Positions 26,704 to 34,017 of a DNA stretch of 64,000 nucleotides are shown here, in pieces (positions within the stretch are counted from its first letter, which is position 1; each line of letters opens with the position of its first letter). The stretch lies in NCBI RefSeq assembly GCF_022458895.1, contig NZ_JAINFL010000001.1:744001-808000 (forward strand), written 5' to 3'. This stretch comes from Roseihalotalea indica. GTDB lineage: Bacteria > Bacteroidota > Bacteroidia > Cytophagales > Cyclobacteriaceae. A model generated the notes under the pieces. That model saw nothing but the letters and a program-made list of their open reading frames with translations. It had not been told where the DNA came from and made no database searches. The position numbers and the translations under genes were made by a program.

Positions 26704-27162
26704 TTATCCTTTTTCAAATTCTACAAAAGTATGATCTTCCCCCTTCAACACTTCATCAATTGTGGCAGCAATCCTGTTCCAGTCTCCACCTGCCAATCCT
26801 GCACCAATAGCTGGATAACCAATTCTTAATCCAGAAAATTTATCTTTAATTCTCGTAAAACATGATTTAATAGCCTCATAATCAACTTTGCTCCCTTTAC
26901 CTCGCCAATCAAATTGAGTATACGCATTTACAATCGTCAATTTTTGTTCCGCCGAGTCGACCGTAGCAAAACTGATGGTTCCTAATTTGTCACGATCCCC
27001 TTTTTTAGTTTTTAAATCAGCTTGATAGGCTGCTGGAAATCTAGTTTTGATTGTTTTGGCAATTCCTTTACCCATCACACATTGGCAATTGCATCCGTGA
27101 ACAATCACATCAAATTCTCCTTCTAATGCTAGTGCTATTAAATCTCCTTTAACCTTTTTCAT
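26704..27162 (-). CDS. Macrodomain (ADP-ribose-processing) protein
   Basis: A 152-residue single macrodomain. The ADP-ribose binding loops are visible: VKGDLIALALEGEFDVIVHGCNC (Asp and N-loop) with the following CVMGKGIAKTIKTRFP, and GYPAIGAGLAGGDW (the GxG phosphate loop). It probably hydrolyses ADP-ribose-1''-phosphate or removes ADP-ribose from a target, a role seen in toxin antidotes and phage-related proteins. The frame runs back to 27234 through a palindrome, but the ATG at 27162 (MKKVKGDLI) is the correct start. GTTACCCGC before it and GCGGGTAAC after it (minus strand) bound the gene as perfect 9-bp inverted repeats. Confidence 0.82.
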   Translation of the reverse strand: MKKVKGDLIALALEGEFDVIVHGCNCQCVMGKGIAKTIKTRFPAAYQADLKTKKGDRDKLGTISFATVDSAEQKLTIVNAYTQFDWRGKGSKVDYEAIKSCFTRIKDKFSGLRIGYPAIGAGLAGGDWNRIAATIDEVLKGEDHTFVEFEKG

Positions 27163-27172
27163 TTCTCTTATT

Positions 27173-27305
27173 GCGGGTAACGACCGATGCAGCGAACGGC
27201 CCGGCGTTGTTTGCGTTTTACTTTCGTTTATCAATTTCCGTGATTGGCGCGACTAGCCTCGAGTACTTTTTAAACAGGGATGCGCGCTGCATATTGTTAC
27301 ATACC
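27173..27305 (-). repeat. attC-like palindrome B (133 bp)
   Basis: Arms GCGGGTAAC plus ATGCAGCG (27173-27181 and 27187-27194) face CGCTGCAT plus GTTACATACC (27285-27292 and 27296-27305). The inner 8-bp boxes pair perfectly and the outer GTAAC/GTTAC boxes pair with a spacer one base different between arms. It separates the macrodomain gene from the exported-protein gene and supplies the outer box of each. Confidence 0.6.
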
Positions 27306-27308
27306 GTT

Positions 27309-27845
27309 TTAATCAATTGTTATTGGTGGACAAATCCAAAATGGTAATCCATTAACCGACAGATAAGTGATGGCGCCCATTCCTGAGTCGTAAAAAGCAT
27401 TAGAAACAATAATCTTTGATTGAACTTTGGAATCGATAATTAATTCAAATTTTCCCTCGTTCAATAGAGGACAAGCAAGTTCCCAAAGTATTCCCTTTGT
27501 AAGCTCTTCATTACTGTTCTTCTCAGGGTAGGTTTCTTCTTCAAGGTAGTGTGTAAATATTATGGAATCATTACTCTGGATGAATTGGGACACCTTCTTA
27601 GCCAATTTATGCCACTTATCATCAGGTTGCAATTCAGATTGTAGATTTTCTAAAGAATTATAGATATCACTCTTGTCAAAATATACTTTATAGTCATCAT
27701 TTAATATCCTGACAGTAGAATTTTTAATTCCTAATATCTCTACAACTGCAATTGTATCGAGTGAGGCGATATCACCATTTCCAGTTAGTAGCTGAGCTTT
27801 AATAGAAACAGGAAATAATAAAAGCGCAGTCAGAATGTATTTCAT
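27309..27845 (-). CDS. Hypothetical exported protein (cassette-borne)
   Basis: A 178-residue protein with signal peptide (MKYILTALLLFPVSIKAQ) and no known domain. The mature part is acidic (DIASLDTIAVVEILGIKN; SELQPDDKWHKLAKKV) with two cysteines (ELACPLL, WICPPI). The frame runs back to 27938, but the ATG at 27845 starts the signal peptide. The gene is bounded by perfect 10-bp inverted repeats, GTTACATACC at 27296-27305 and GGTATGTAAC at 27853-27862, the relation expected between the two ends of an integron cassette. Confidence 0.65.
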   Translation of the reverse strand: MKYILTALLLFPVSIKAQLLTGNGDIASLDTIAVVEILGIKNSTVRILNDDYKVYFDKSDIYNSLENLQSELQPDDKWHKLAKKVSQFIQSNDSIIFTHYLEEETYPEKNSNEELTKGILWELACPLLNEGKFELIIDSKVQSKIIVSNAFYDSGMGAITYLSVNGLPFWICPPITID

Positions 27846-27852
27846 TTCGAAT

Positions 27853-27917
27853 GGTATGTAACATCTGTATAAACGCAATTGGTCTTGATGGGTAATTGCG
27901 TTTATTTTCAATATACC
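27853..27917 (-). repeat. attC-like palindrome A (65 bp)
   Basis: Outer GGTAT (27853-27857)/ATACC (27913-27917) and inner perfect 10-bp arms AAACGCAATT (27871-27880) and AATTGCGTTT (27894-27903) around a 13-base loop. The left outer box contains GTAAC; the right outer box does not carry a clean GTTAC, so one end is degenerate. It marks the upstream limit of the cassette-like run. Confidence 0.5.
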
Positions 27918-27992
27918 TTTTCTTCTTTCGCTGGACAAAATTATTCGACCGGCTAACCATTGACGGTACTGAGGGCTTGATGGAGGTTGCTA

Positions 27993-29846
27993 TCATTTTT
28001 CTTGCTTACCCAGCCAAGCGGCTCGTTTCTTTAGCTGTTCTTCGCTGGGGGTTTCGCCGGTATCTTCCATTAATACTAATTCATAGGTGGGGTCGGGCTC
28101 AATGGTAAAATTACCCTGCTGTTCTAGTCCGTTTTGGCGGTAGGTAATGGTATGGGTGCTGCCTAATTCCCAGTCTCGGTTGAAATCGACTTCCGTAGCA
28201 ATTGGCTTACCGTCTATCGTGAGCACCTGGTCACCTCGCTCCAGGCCGCTCTCGTACAGCGGGTTGCTTCGCAGCATAAAACCTTTTACAAAAAGACCTT
28301 CGGTTCGTTCTTCCCAAACCAGCGCAGGAAACCCGGCTGAGTCCGGGTTTTGTAGGTGCATAACAACCCCGAACTCCTGTAACAGAGGTGCCAGATCAGG
28401 AATCTCATTGCCGTAAATGCTTTCCTGGAAGAACGTATTCGCAAAGTCGGCATCGCCGGTAACAGCTTCCAAAGCCGCTTGCAGATCAGCTACGGTGTAC
28501 GGGGTTTCCGGCTGGCCGTAGTTCTCCCACATGTATTCCATCATATCATCCAGGGTTTTGCCCTCAAAGCGGGTACGGATGCTGAGGTCCAGCACCAACC
28601 CCAGTACTGCGCCGTAGGAGTAATAGCTGACAAAGGTGTTGGGGTAATTGGTTTCGTCGTTGGTGGTTCCGGCATCTACAAAGGGAGCCTGCTTGCTCAT
28701 GGCTACCGGTCCCTGCATCTGCCGACCGGGAGCGTTGAGTACGTAGTTTAGCCCCCCGGCCAGGCCGCTGATATAGTCGGCCGGAGTTTTAATGCCAGCC
28801 CGTTCCAGAATCAGATCATCGTAGTAGGAAGTAAAGCCCTCGGCAAACCACAGGGCGTCGCTCATGTTGGCCTGGTCAAAGTTGAAGGGTTCCAGCGTTT
28901 GGGGACGGATGCGCTCTACGTTCCATGCATGAAAAAATTCGTGGCTAATGGTGCCAATAAGGCCGCTGGCGTTTTCCTCCAGGTTGCCGGAGCTGGAACA
29001 CACGGTTGAGTTGCGGTGCTCCATGCCATCGCCGAAAATCCAGGGATTGTAGCTCACCAGAAAGGTATAGCGGCCATAGTCAAAATCCGGGAACGCCCCG
29101 AAAACGGTAGATGCCTCATTGACAACCTGTTTTACCCAGGCAGCGTAACTATCCAGGGCTTCGTCGCTGTCTTCCACCATCGCGGCAATTTCAATAGTGT
29201 ATTCTTCCCCGTTATCTTCTACATTCCAGCGGCGCCAGCGCAGGGGGCCAATCATGGTGGGGCTATCGTAGAAATAATAATAGTTGGGAGCGGTGAAAGT
29301 GTACTCATCGGCTGTGGAAACGAGTTGAGTGGCTACATCCCAGTCCGGCTTATCTTCTAACTGAAAGCTGATCTCAATGGGGCGTTGATCGAGGTCTGCG
29401 CCGTAGATGAACGAGGCTGGCATATTGAGGTGGGCTTTTCGGTTATCAATGCCGGTGTAGGTGCCGTCGCCGTGGTTTCCGAAGAGGGTGTAGGCAAACT
29501 GTACTTCTTTATCGTAGCCGCTTACTTGCCACTCGGCAATACCGGTTTTAGTTAGTGATAGCAGCTTTCCATTTCCATCGGTAGCAACCGTTTCGTAGAC
29601 ATTCTTGGCAAAATTATGAACGGCATACCGTCCCGGAGAGGATTGCGGCATCCGCAGTACCAGCGTGTCATTGGTCAGATCCTGAAAGTGAATGGTGATA
29701 TGCAACTCATGATGCTGCACATTGTCAAAGCTTACTTCATAACGGATGGGTTCACCCTCCGCGTTTAAAAACGGTGCCGCGAAGGTGGGTATCGTACCAT
29801 AGACCAATAGCAGTGCCAGGAAGAGAAAACGTAGGTTGCGGTTCAA
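27993..29846 (-). CDS. M61 family metallopeptidase (glycyl aminopeptidase type) with PDZ domain
   Basis: A 617-residue secreted zinc peptidase. A signal peptide (about 1-24) is followed by the M61 N-terminal beta domain (residues about 30-190), the catalytic domain with TISHEFFHAWNVERIRP (His302, Glu303, His306), LWFAEGFTSYYDDLIL (the Glu zinc ligand), and a C-terminal PDZ domain around residues 510-580 (GLFVKGFMLRSNPLYESGLE followed by GDQVLTIDGK). M61 enzymes prefer N-terminal Gly or Ala. The start is TTG because no ATG precedes the conserved N-terminus. It is a single gene upstream of the cassette-like run. Confidence 0.9.
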   Translation of the reverse strand: MNRNLRFLFLALLLVYGTIPTFAAPFLNAEGEPIRYEVSFDNVQHHELHITIHFQDLTNDTLVLRMPQSSPGRYAVHNFAKNVYETVATDGNGKLLSLTKTGIAEWQVSGYDKEVQFAYTLFGNHGDGTYTGIDNRKAHLNMPASFIYGADLDQRPIEISFQLEDKPDWDVATQLVSTADEYTFTAPNYYYFYDSPTMIGPLRWRRWNVEDNGEEYTIEIAAMVEDSDEALDSYAAWVKQVVNEASTVFGAFPDFDYGRYTFLVSYNPWIFGDGMEHRNSTVCSSSGNLEENASGLIGTISHEFFHAWNVERIRPQTLEPFNFDQANMSDALWFAEGFTSYYDDLILERAGIKTPADYISGLAGGLNYVLNAPGRQMQGPVAMSKQAPFVDAGTTNDETNYPNTFVSYYSYGAVLGLVLDLSIRTRFEGKTLDDMMEYMWENYGQPETPYTVADLQAALEAVTGDADFANTFFQESIYGNEIPDLAPLLQEFGVVMHLQNPDSAGFPALVWEERTEGLFVKGFMLRSNPLYESGLERGDQVLTIDGKPIATEVDFNRDWELGSTHTITYRQNGLEQQGNFTIEPDPTYELVLMEDTGETPSEEQLKKRAAWLGKQEK

Positions 29847-30017
29847 TAGAATAGAGGGTTTAATTTTACATGAAAAACGAGGCTTTTAAACCATTGTTTT
29901 ATACTGCACATCAAAGATGGGTGGTTAGCAGTGATTTTATTCATATCAGTCTTGGAACCTAAGGAAATGTTGGTTTTGATACCAAGGGTAAGGGAAGGTG
30001 CTCATTGTCAGACCTTT

Positions 30018-30045
30018 GTAGGAACACCATTAATGATGTTCCTAC
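30018..30045. terminator. Stem-loop between M20 and M61 genes
   Basis: A 28-bp near-palindrome, GTAGGAACA and TGTTCCTAC flanking CATTAATG, 47 bp after the M20 stop on the minus strand. There is no T-tract, so its terminator role is uncertain. Confidence 0.4.
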
Positions 30046-30091
30046 GGTATTTTAGTCTCTGAATTCAGATAATGTACTGCCAAAATGTTAT

Positions 30092-31534
30092 TTACTTCCG
30101 GTAGTCCAGCGGGGGCTCCCGGTCGCCTAGTAATGATTCGTAGGCAAAGTCATCGCCTCGTTTCTGCATCAGTTCTTCCCTTGCTTCGTCCGCAATTTCC
30201 GGGTTTTTGAACACATCCAGGGCCGTAAGTGACAGGGTTTTGGCGGCTACCATCATGCCTTTATGACCAATGCTAGTGCCACCGGCCGCTACGGCCTGCC
30301 AGCTATGAGCGAAAGTGCCGGGTACCCAGGTAGCGGCCGACATACCGGCGGTGGGGGCCATCCAGCTTACGTCTCCTACGTCGGTAGAGCCGCCTGTGCC
30401 CCGGTTGCTGACCGTGTAGGGTTGAATCTCACCGGCTGAGGCAAGGGTAGCATCTTCGGGATCGTAGGTAGTACGGATCTGTTCGGCAAAGGCTTTCTCC
30501 TCTTCGTCGTAACTTACTCCCCCGACTGTCTTCAGGTTCTCATACATCTTTTCCGACAGCGTTTCGTTAGGCAGCACATTGTAAATACCGTGAATCACTT
30601 CATATTCCATCTGAGTTTCAGTGCCTAAAGCCGCTCCTTCCGCTGCCTTTACTACCCGCTCAAAAATATCCCTTACGTCCTGCATTTCGGGGTGGCGCAC
30701 ATAATAAAATACCTCCGCTGAGCCAGGTACGATGTTCGGAGCATCTCCGCCTTTGGTAATCACATAATGAATGCGGGTTTCGGCGGGTACATGCTCGCGC
30801 ATCATGTTTACCATCATGTTCATGGCCTCTACACCATCCAGGGCCGAGCGGCCTTTCTCAGGAGCAGCCGCAGCGTGTGCCGGTTGTCCGGTAAAGCGGA
30901 ATTTAGCCGATTTGTTAGCCAGCGAAGAGCGGGCGCTGGCCGAATTCTGACTACCAGGGTGCCAGTGAAGTACAGTATTTACATCGTCGAGCAATCCTTC
31001 GCGTACCATATATACTTTTCCGGCTCCGCCTTCTTCGGCCGGGGTGCCGTAGAGGCGAATGGTTCCGCTAGTGCCGCTTTCTTCCAGCCAGTCTTTCACC
31101 GCAATGGCCGCCGCTACCGAGCCGGTGCCGAACAGGTGATGACCGCAGGCATGGCCGCCTTTTCCTTCTTCTTTAACATCGCGCTCAGGGGTGGCCGTTT
31201 GCGACATTCCCGGCAGGGCATCAAACTCTGCCAGAAGACCCACTACCGGCTCACCGGAACCGTACGAAGCCATAAAAGCGGTGGGAATACCCGCTACGCC
31301 TTTCTCAACAGAAAAACCCGCATCGGTTAAGGTTTTTTGAAGCAACTGGGAGCTTTGCTCTTCCTGGTAGCCCAGTTCGGCATAATTCCAGATCTGGTGG
31401 GCGATATCGGAGTATTTTTCGTATTGATCGTCCAGGGAGGTCAGTAAAGCCTTTTCGTCCTTTGAAAGTTTCGATTGAGCGAAACCGGAGGTTATCAGGG
31501 CCAGGCTACAGAATAAAGTAAGATATTTTCTCAT
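30092..31534 (-). CDS. M20 family amidohydrolase (AbgB-like)
   Basis: A 480-residue secreted M20D peptidase. Signal peptide (MRKYLTLFCSLALITSGFAQ) and the M20D metal motifs follow: GLLAEFDALPGMSQ, GGHACGHHLFGTGS (Cys130 and His132 ligands), YGTPAEEGGAGKVYM (Glu ligand and general base), LHWHPG, and a late TGGSTDVGDVSWM and GTFAHSWQAV. The dimerization domain sits in the middle (PAHAAAAPEKGRSALDGVE). This is the family of p-aminobenzoyl-glutamate hydrolase subunit B and related peptide or acyl-amino acid hydrolases; the natural substrate is unknown. No abgA partner is present, so it is probably a stand-alone exported hydrolase. Confidence 0.9.
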   Translation of the reverse strand: MRKYLTLFCSLALITSGFAQSKLSKDEKALLTSLDDQYEKYSDIAHQIWNYAELGYQEEQSSQLLQKTLTDAGFSVEKGVAGIPTAFMASYGSGEPVVGLLAEFDALPGMSQTATPERDVKEEGKGGHACGHHLFGTGSVAAAIAVKDWLEESGTSGTIRLYGTPAEEGGAGKVYMVREGLLDDVNTVLHWHPGSQNSASARSSLANKSAKFRFTGQPAHAAAAPEKGRSALDGVEAMNMMVNMMREHVPAETRIHYVITKGGDAPNIVPGSAEVFYYVRHPEMQDVRDIFERVVKAAEGAALGTETQMEYEVIHGIYNVLPNETLSEKMYENLKTVGGVSYDEEEKAFAEQIRTTYDPEDATLASAGEIQPYTVSNRGTGGSTDVGDVSWMAPTAGMSAATWVPGTFAHSWQAVAAGGTSIGHKGMMVAAKTLSLTALDVFKNPEIADEAREELMQKRGDDFAYESLLGDREPPLDYRK

Positions 31535-31665
31535 AAGTGATAGGATAGGGGGTAGTACAAAAGCCTAAAATAAGGATTGACCGGCTAATGAGGCAATGCC
31601 TTACTGTAAATTTGTTAAGAAAACAGGCTTTTTTTTGAAGCAGCACCCCTTAAGATAGCTAATAA

Positions 31666-31695
31666 TTGTGTTTTTATCTAATCAGGCTATCTTTG
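31666..31695 (+). promoter_or_regulatory. Bacteroidota-type promoter before the 2H phosphoesterase gene
   Basis: TTG (31666-31668), exactly 19 bp, then TATCTTTG (31688-31695), matching the -33/-7 consensus TTTG-N19-TAnnTTTG with good spacing. It would give a leader of about 80 nt ahead of the gene at 31786. Confidence 0.5.
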
Positions 31696-31785
31696 GTGAG
31701 AATCCGATTCAATAGAGTCATTTAACCGGATGTTAGAATCTGGAGGTTGGTATAACCGGATTAGGTGTCTGGAGTTAATCTATAG

Positions 31786-32328
31786 ATGCAAACTACTCAA
31801 GAAGCCCCATTGATCGTAACGCTGGAACTGGAAAAAAATCAGCAGCAGTATTTTAACCAGCTTCGGCAAACGTATTTTCCCGAAGAGCGCAATTATCTGG
31901 ACGCTCACCTTACGCTGTTTCATCATTTGCCAGGTAGAGAAATAGAAGCGGTCTCTGATACTATAAATCAGATGAGCCAGCAGCAGCCAGTACTAGAGCT
32001 TTCGGTCACTGAGGTGAAAAGTATTGGTCGGGGAGTGGCTTTTGTCATTAAAAACCCCGCATTGCTAGACTTGCATAAGCATTTGCAAAAACAGTGGCAT
32101 GGCTGGCTCACGCCCCAGGATCAGCAGAAACTCTGGCCGCACATTACGGTGCAAAATAAGGTAAGTGCTGGGGAGGCAAAAGCAACTTTTGCGCAGCTTG
32201 CCGAAGATTTTGAACCCTTTGCCGTGAGTGGAGTTGGTTTGCAATTATGGAAATATCAGGGCGGGCCGTGGGAGTTTGTGCGAGCGTTTTCGTTTAGCAA
32301 AGCAGAAAAATCGTATCTTTCCGGCTAA
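31786..32328 (+). CDS. 2'-5' RNA ligase/2H phosphoesterase family protein
   Basis: A 180-residue protein with the two H-x-T/S motifs of the 2H phosphoesterase fold: HLTLFHHLPG (His41, Thr43) and HITVQNKV (His119, Thr121). These enzymes act on 2',3'-cyclic phosphates or tRNA halves (ThpR/LigT type). The N-terminus (LIVTLELEKNQQQYFNQLRQ) and the connecting residues match that layout. There are no export signals, so it is cytoplasmic. It is preceded by a good promoter at 31666-31695. Confidence 0.85.
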   Translation: MQTTQEAPLIVTLELEKNQQQYFNQLRQTYFPEERNYLDAHLTLFHHLPGREIEAVSDTINQMSQQQPVLELSVTEVKSIGRGVAFVIKNPALLDLHKHLQKQWHGWLTPQDQQKLWPHITVQNKVSAGEAKATFAQLAEDFEPFAVSGVGLQLWKYQGGPWEFVRAFSFSKAEKSYLSG

Positions 32329-32410
32329 TCCATTCTCATTTGAGAAATGCTTTAGTTCAATGTGAATTATGTTCTGAGTTCTAATGAGTAGAAAACTTAA
32401 TTTGCAACTT

Positions 32411-32573
32411 TTATGCTGACAGCTCTCAAGCCGAGCGGGCTCATCCTTTTTCCATTGATGAAAAAGGATGCAAAAAATCTAGAAAACCTTGAAACTCGCT
32501 ACGCTCAGACAGCAAGGTTTTCGGCTTAGAGGATGAAATACTTTGATCCACAGCTAATTTACTTTCAGCATAA
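32411..32573. repeat. Nested palindromic element
   Basis: Four pairs of perfect arms nest inside 163 bp. TTATGCTGA (32411-32419) pairs with TCAGCATAA (32565-32573), and AAGCCGA (32428-32434) with TCGGCTT (32521-32527). CATCCTTTTTC (32442-32452) pairs with GAAAAAGGATG (32460-32470), and GAAAACCTTG (32482-32491) with CAAGGTTTTC (32513-32522). The result is a stem that branches into two hairpins. It contains no coding frame and lies between the 2H phosphoesterase and Dabb genes. It looks like a REP/MITE-type or structured RNA element. Confidence 0.65.
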
Positions 32574-32611
32574 GAATACCTTTATTCAATAATTTCCACC
32601 TAACCTTTTGT

Positions 32612-33004
32612 ATGATGATACAACGAACCAGTTTATTTTTCTTTTTAACCTTTTTCACAATGACTGCATTTGCACAATCTAATAATGCCTCGGGTGAGCA
32701 ACGCCACGTGGTAGTTTTCAAATACAAAGCTGATGCCTCAAAGGCCGATATTCAGAAAGTGACCGATAGCTTTGCTGCATTGCAAGACAAAATTCCCGGA
32801 ATTACCTCTTTTGAACACGGAATCAATAACAGTCCCGAAGGAAAGAATATGGGCTTCACGCACGTGTATATGCTTTCGTTTGAAGATGCCGAAGCCCGGG
32901 ATAATTACCTGCCCCACCCTGAGCATAAAAAGTTTGGAGAGTTGCTGGGTAAATTAGGTGTGGTAGAAGATGTGTTTGTGGTGGATTATATTCCGACTGA
33001 GTAG
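32612..33004 (+). CDS. Exported Dabb (stress-responsive A/B barrel) protein
   Basis: A 130-residue ferredoxin-like alpha/beta barrel protein. Signal peptide (about 1-22, FFTMTAFAQS), then the Dabb domain: RHVVVFKYKADASKADIQKV, GITSFEHGIN, THVYMLSFEDAEARDNYL, HPEHKKFGELL and the terminal VVEDVFVVDY. Family members dimerize; no enzymatic activity is assured. The export signal is unusual for the domain but frequent in Bacteroidota. It is followed by a strong palindromic terminator. Confidence 0.88.
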   Translation: MMIQRTSLFFFLTFFTMTAFAQSNNASGEQRHVVVFKYKADASKADIQKVTDSFAALQDKIPGITSFEHGINNSPEGKNMGFTHVYMLSFEDAEARDNYLPHPEHKKFGELLGKLGVVEDVFVVDYIPTE

Positions 33005-33067
33005 ATTGGCCAGACAACTCAAGGTTCAGGAAAACCACATTTACATGAGTTGTCATGAATGTTATTG

Positions 33068-33094
33068 GCCTTGGGTTTAAACCCAAGGCTTTTT
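33068..33094 (+). terminator. GGGTTTAAACCC palindrome with T-tract
   Basis: A perfect 22-bp palindrome (GCCTTGGGTTT/AAACCCAAGGC) at 33068-33089 followed by TTTTT, the classical intrinsic terminator layout for the Dabb gene. It shares its core with the palindromes at 13516-13539 and 37521-37546. Confidence 0.7.
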
Positions 33095-33097
33095 GTT

Positions 33098-33550
33098 TCA
33101 TTCTTCATTAATTTCCAGTACGGCTTCCTGCTGCGTTGGCGGGTTATCAAGGTTCGGGTAAGGAACAACATCCTTTAGAATCACCTGAAAACCCTGCCCC
33201 CCTAATGTAACCGAAGCCGTATCCTGTTCAATAAACCCGGTTCTATCGCCCGAGCGGCAATCACCAATGCAAAGCGTAAGCAGTTGAGTCTCTTTCTCCT
33301 TAGATAGCGAAAGCTTTACTTCCGCATTCCCTGCCCAAATACACTGAGCCCCCTCCGGGCAACGACTATCAGAGATACTATCCACCATTACTTTTAGGCT
33401 ATCTGCAGCAGGCTGAACGGTTAGAAAGACTTCGTCCTGGCTGCCCAGTTGGAATGTTTTTCCAAACTTTACCCCCGCCATTTCACCATCATCAGACTGG
33501 CATCCGGTAAGCCAAACCAGGCTTAGGATACCTAAAATTAGCGTTCTCAT
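33098..33550 (-). CDS. Hypothetical lipoprotein with DSRCP-WAG motif
   Basis: A 150-residue lipoprotein (MRTLILGILSLVWLTGC, lipobox). The beta-rich domain carries SDSRCPEGAQCIWAGNAEV, a motif recurring in small Bacteroidota and proteobacterial envelope lipoproteins, plus a second Cys pair (CIGDC) that could form a disulfide with it. The rest is acidic and beta-strand-like. No enzymatic activity is suggested. It is convergent with the Dabb gene and stands alone. Confidence 0.75.
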   Translation of the reverse strand: MRTLILGILSLVWLTGCQSDDGEMAGVKFGKTFQLGSQDEVFLTVQPAADSLKVMVDSISDSRCPEGAQCIWAGNAEVKLSLSKEKETQLLTLCIGDCRSGDRTGFIEQDTASVTLGGQGFQVILKDVVPYPNLDNPPTQQEAVLEINEE

Positions 33551-34017
33551 TTTCTTATTTCTATCTACTTATCAGACACAAAAAACCTGCAAAAAGTTGG
33601 GTATAGTAGATGTGTTTTGATGTATCCTGAATCAGCGCACTGCTTGCGCAAATAGTACATTACCATTAATATTTTTTAGCGTTATCCAACCTGAATTTTT
33701 TAGTGCAGATTCTGCCTCGCTCAGAGTTACTTGAAAAGAACTCTGAGCACCACAAAACATCATTTTACTGGCCAGTTGCCACGATAACCTCATAATCTTA
33801 ATTTTTGCTTTAAGTCTTTACTAAATCACTACGCTCATTCTCAGGGGCCTTATTGGCCTGTCCTGTTTTTACACAGGTTTAGTTAAAAACCCAAAAAACT
33901 TACATCGGATAAAATACTTACAACGGTTTTGCACTTTTAGTAGTCTTTATAAAAATATTATTAGGGTAATCGAGCTAATATAGTAAGCGATATCCTTATT
34001 TGATTATAAACCAAACC
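33551..34017. other. Intergenic region before the T9SS surface protein
   Basis: About 470 bp. It holds one small minus-strand frame (33632-33793, listed separately). The remainder is AT-rich with no clear promoter consensus or repeat. Confidence 0.4.
33632..33793 (-). CDS. Possible 53-residue protein
   Basis: A short frame, starting MRLSWQLASKMMFCGAQ and continuing with a heptad-like SEAESALKNSGWITLKNING. Composition is protein-like and the codon use matches the neighbours, but there is no signal peptide or known motif. It lies upstream of, and on the same strand as, the lipoprotein at 33098-33550, 81 bp before its start codon. Confidence 0.3.
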   Translation of the reverse strand: MRLSWQLASKMMFCGAQSSFQVTLSEAESALKNSGWITLKNINGNVLFAQAVR

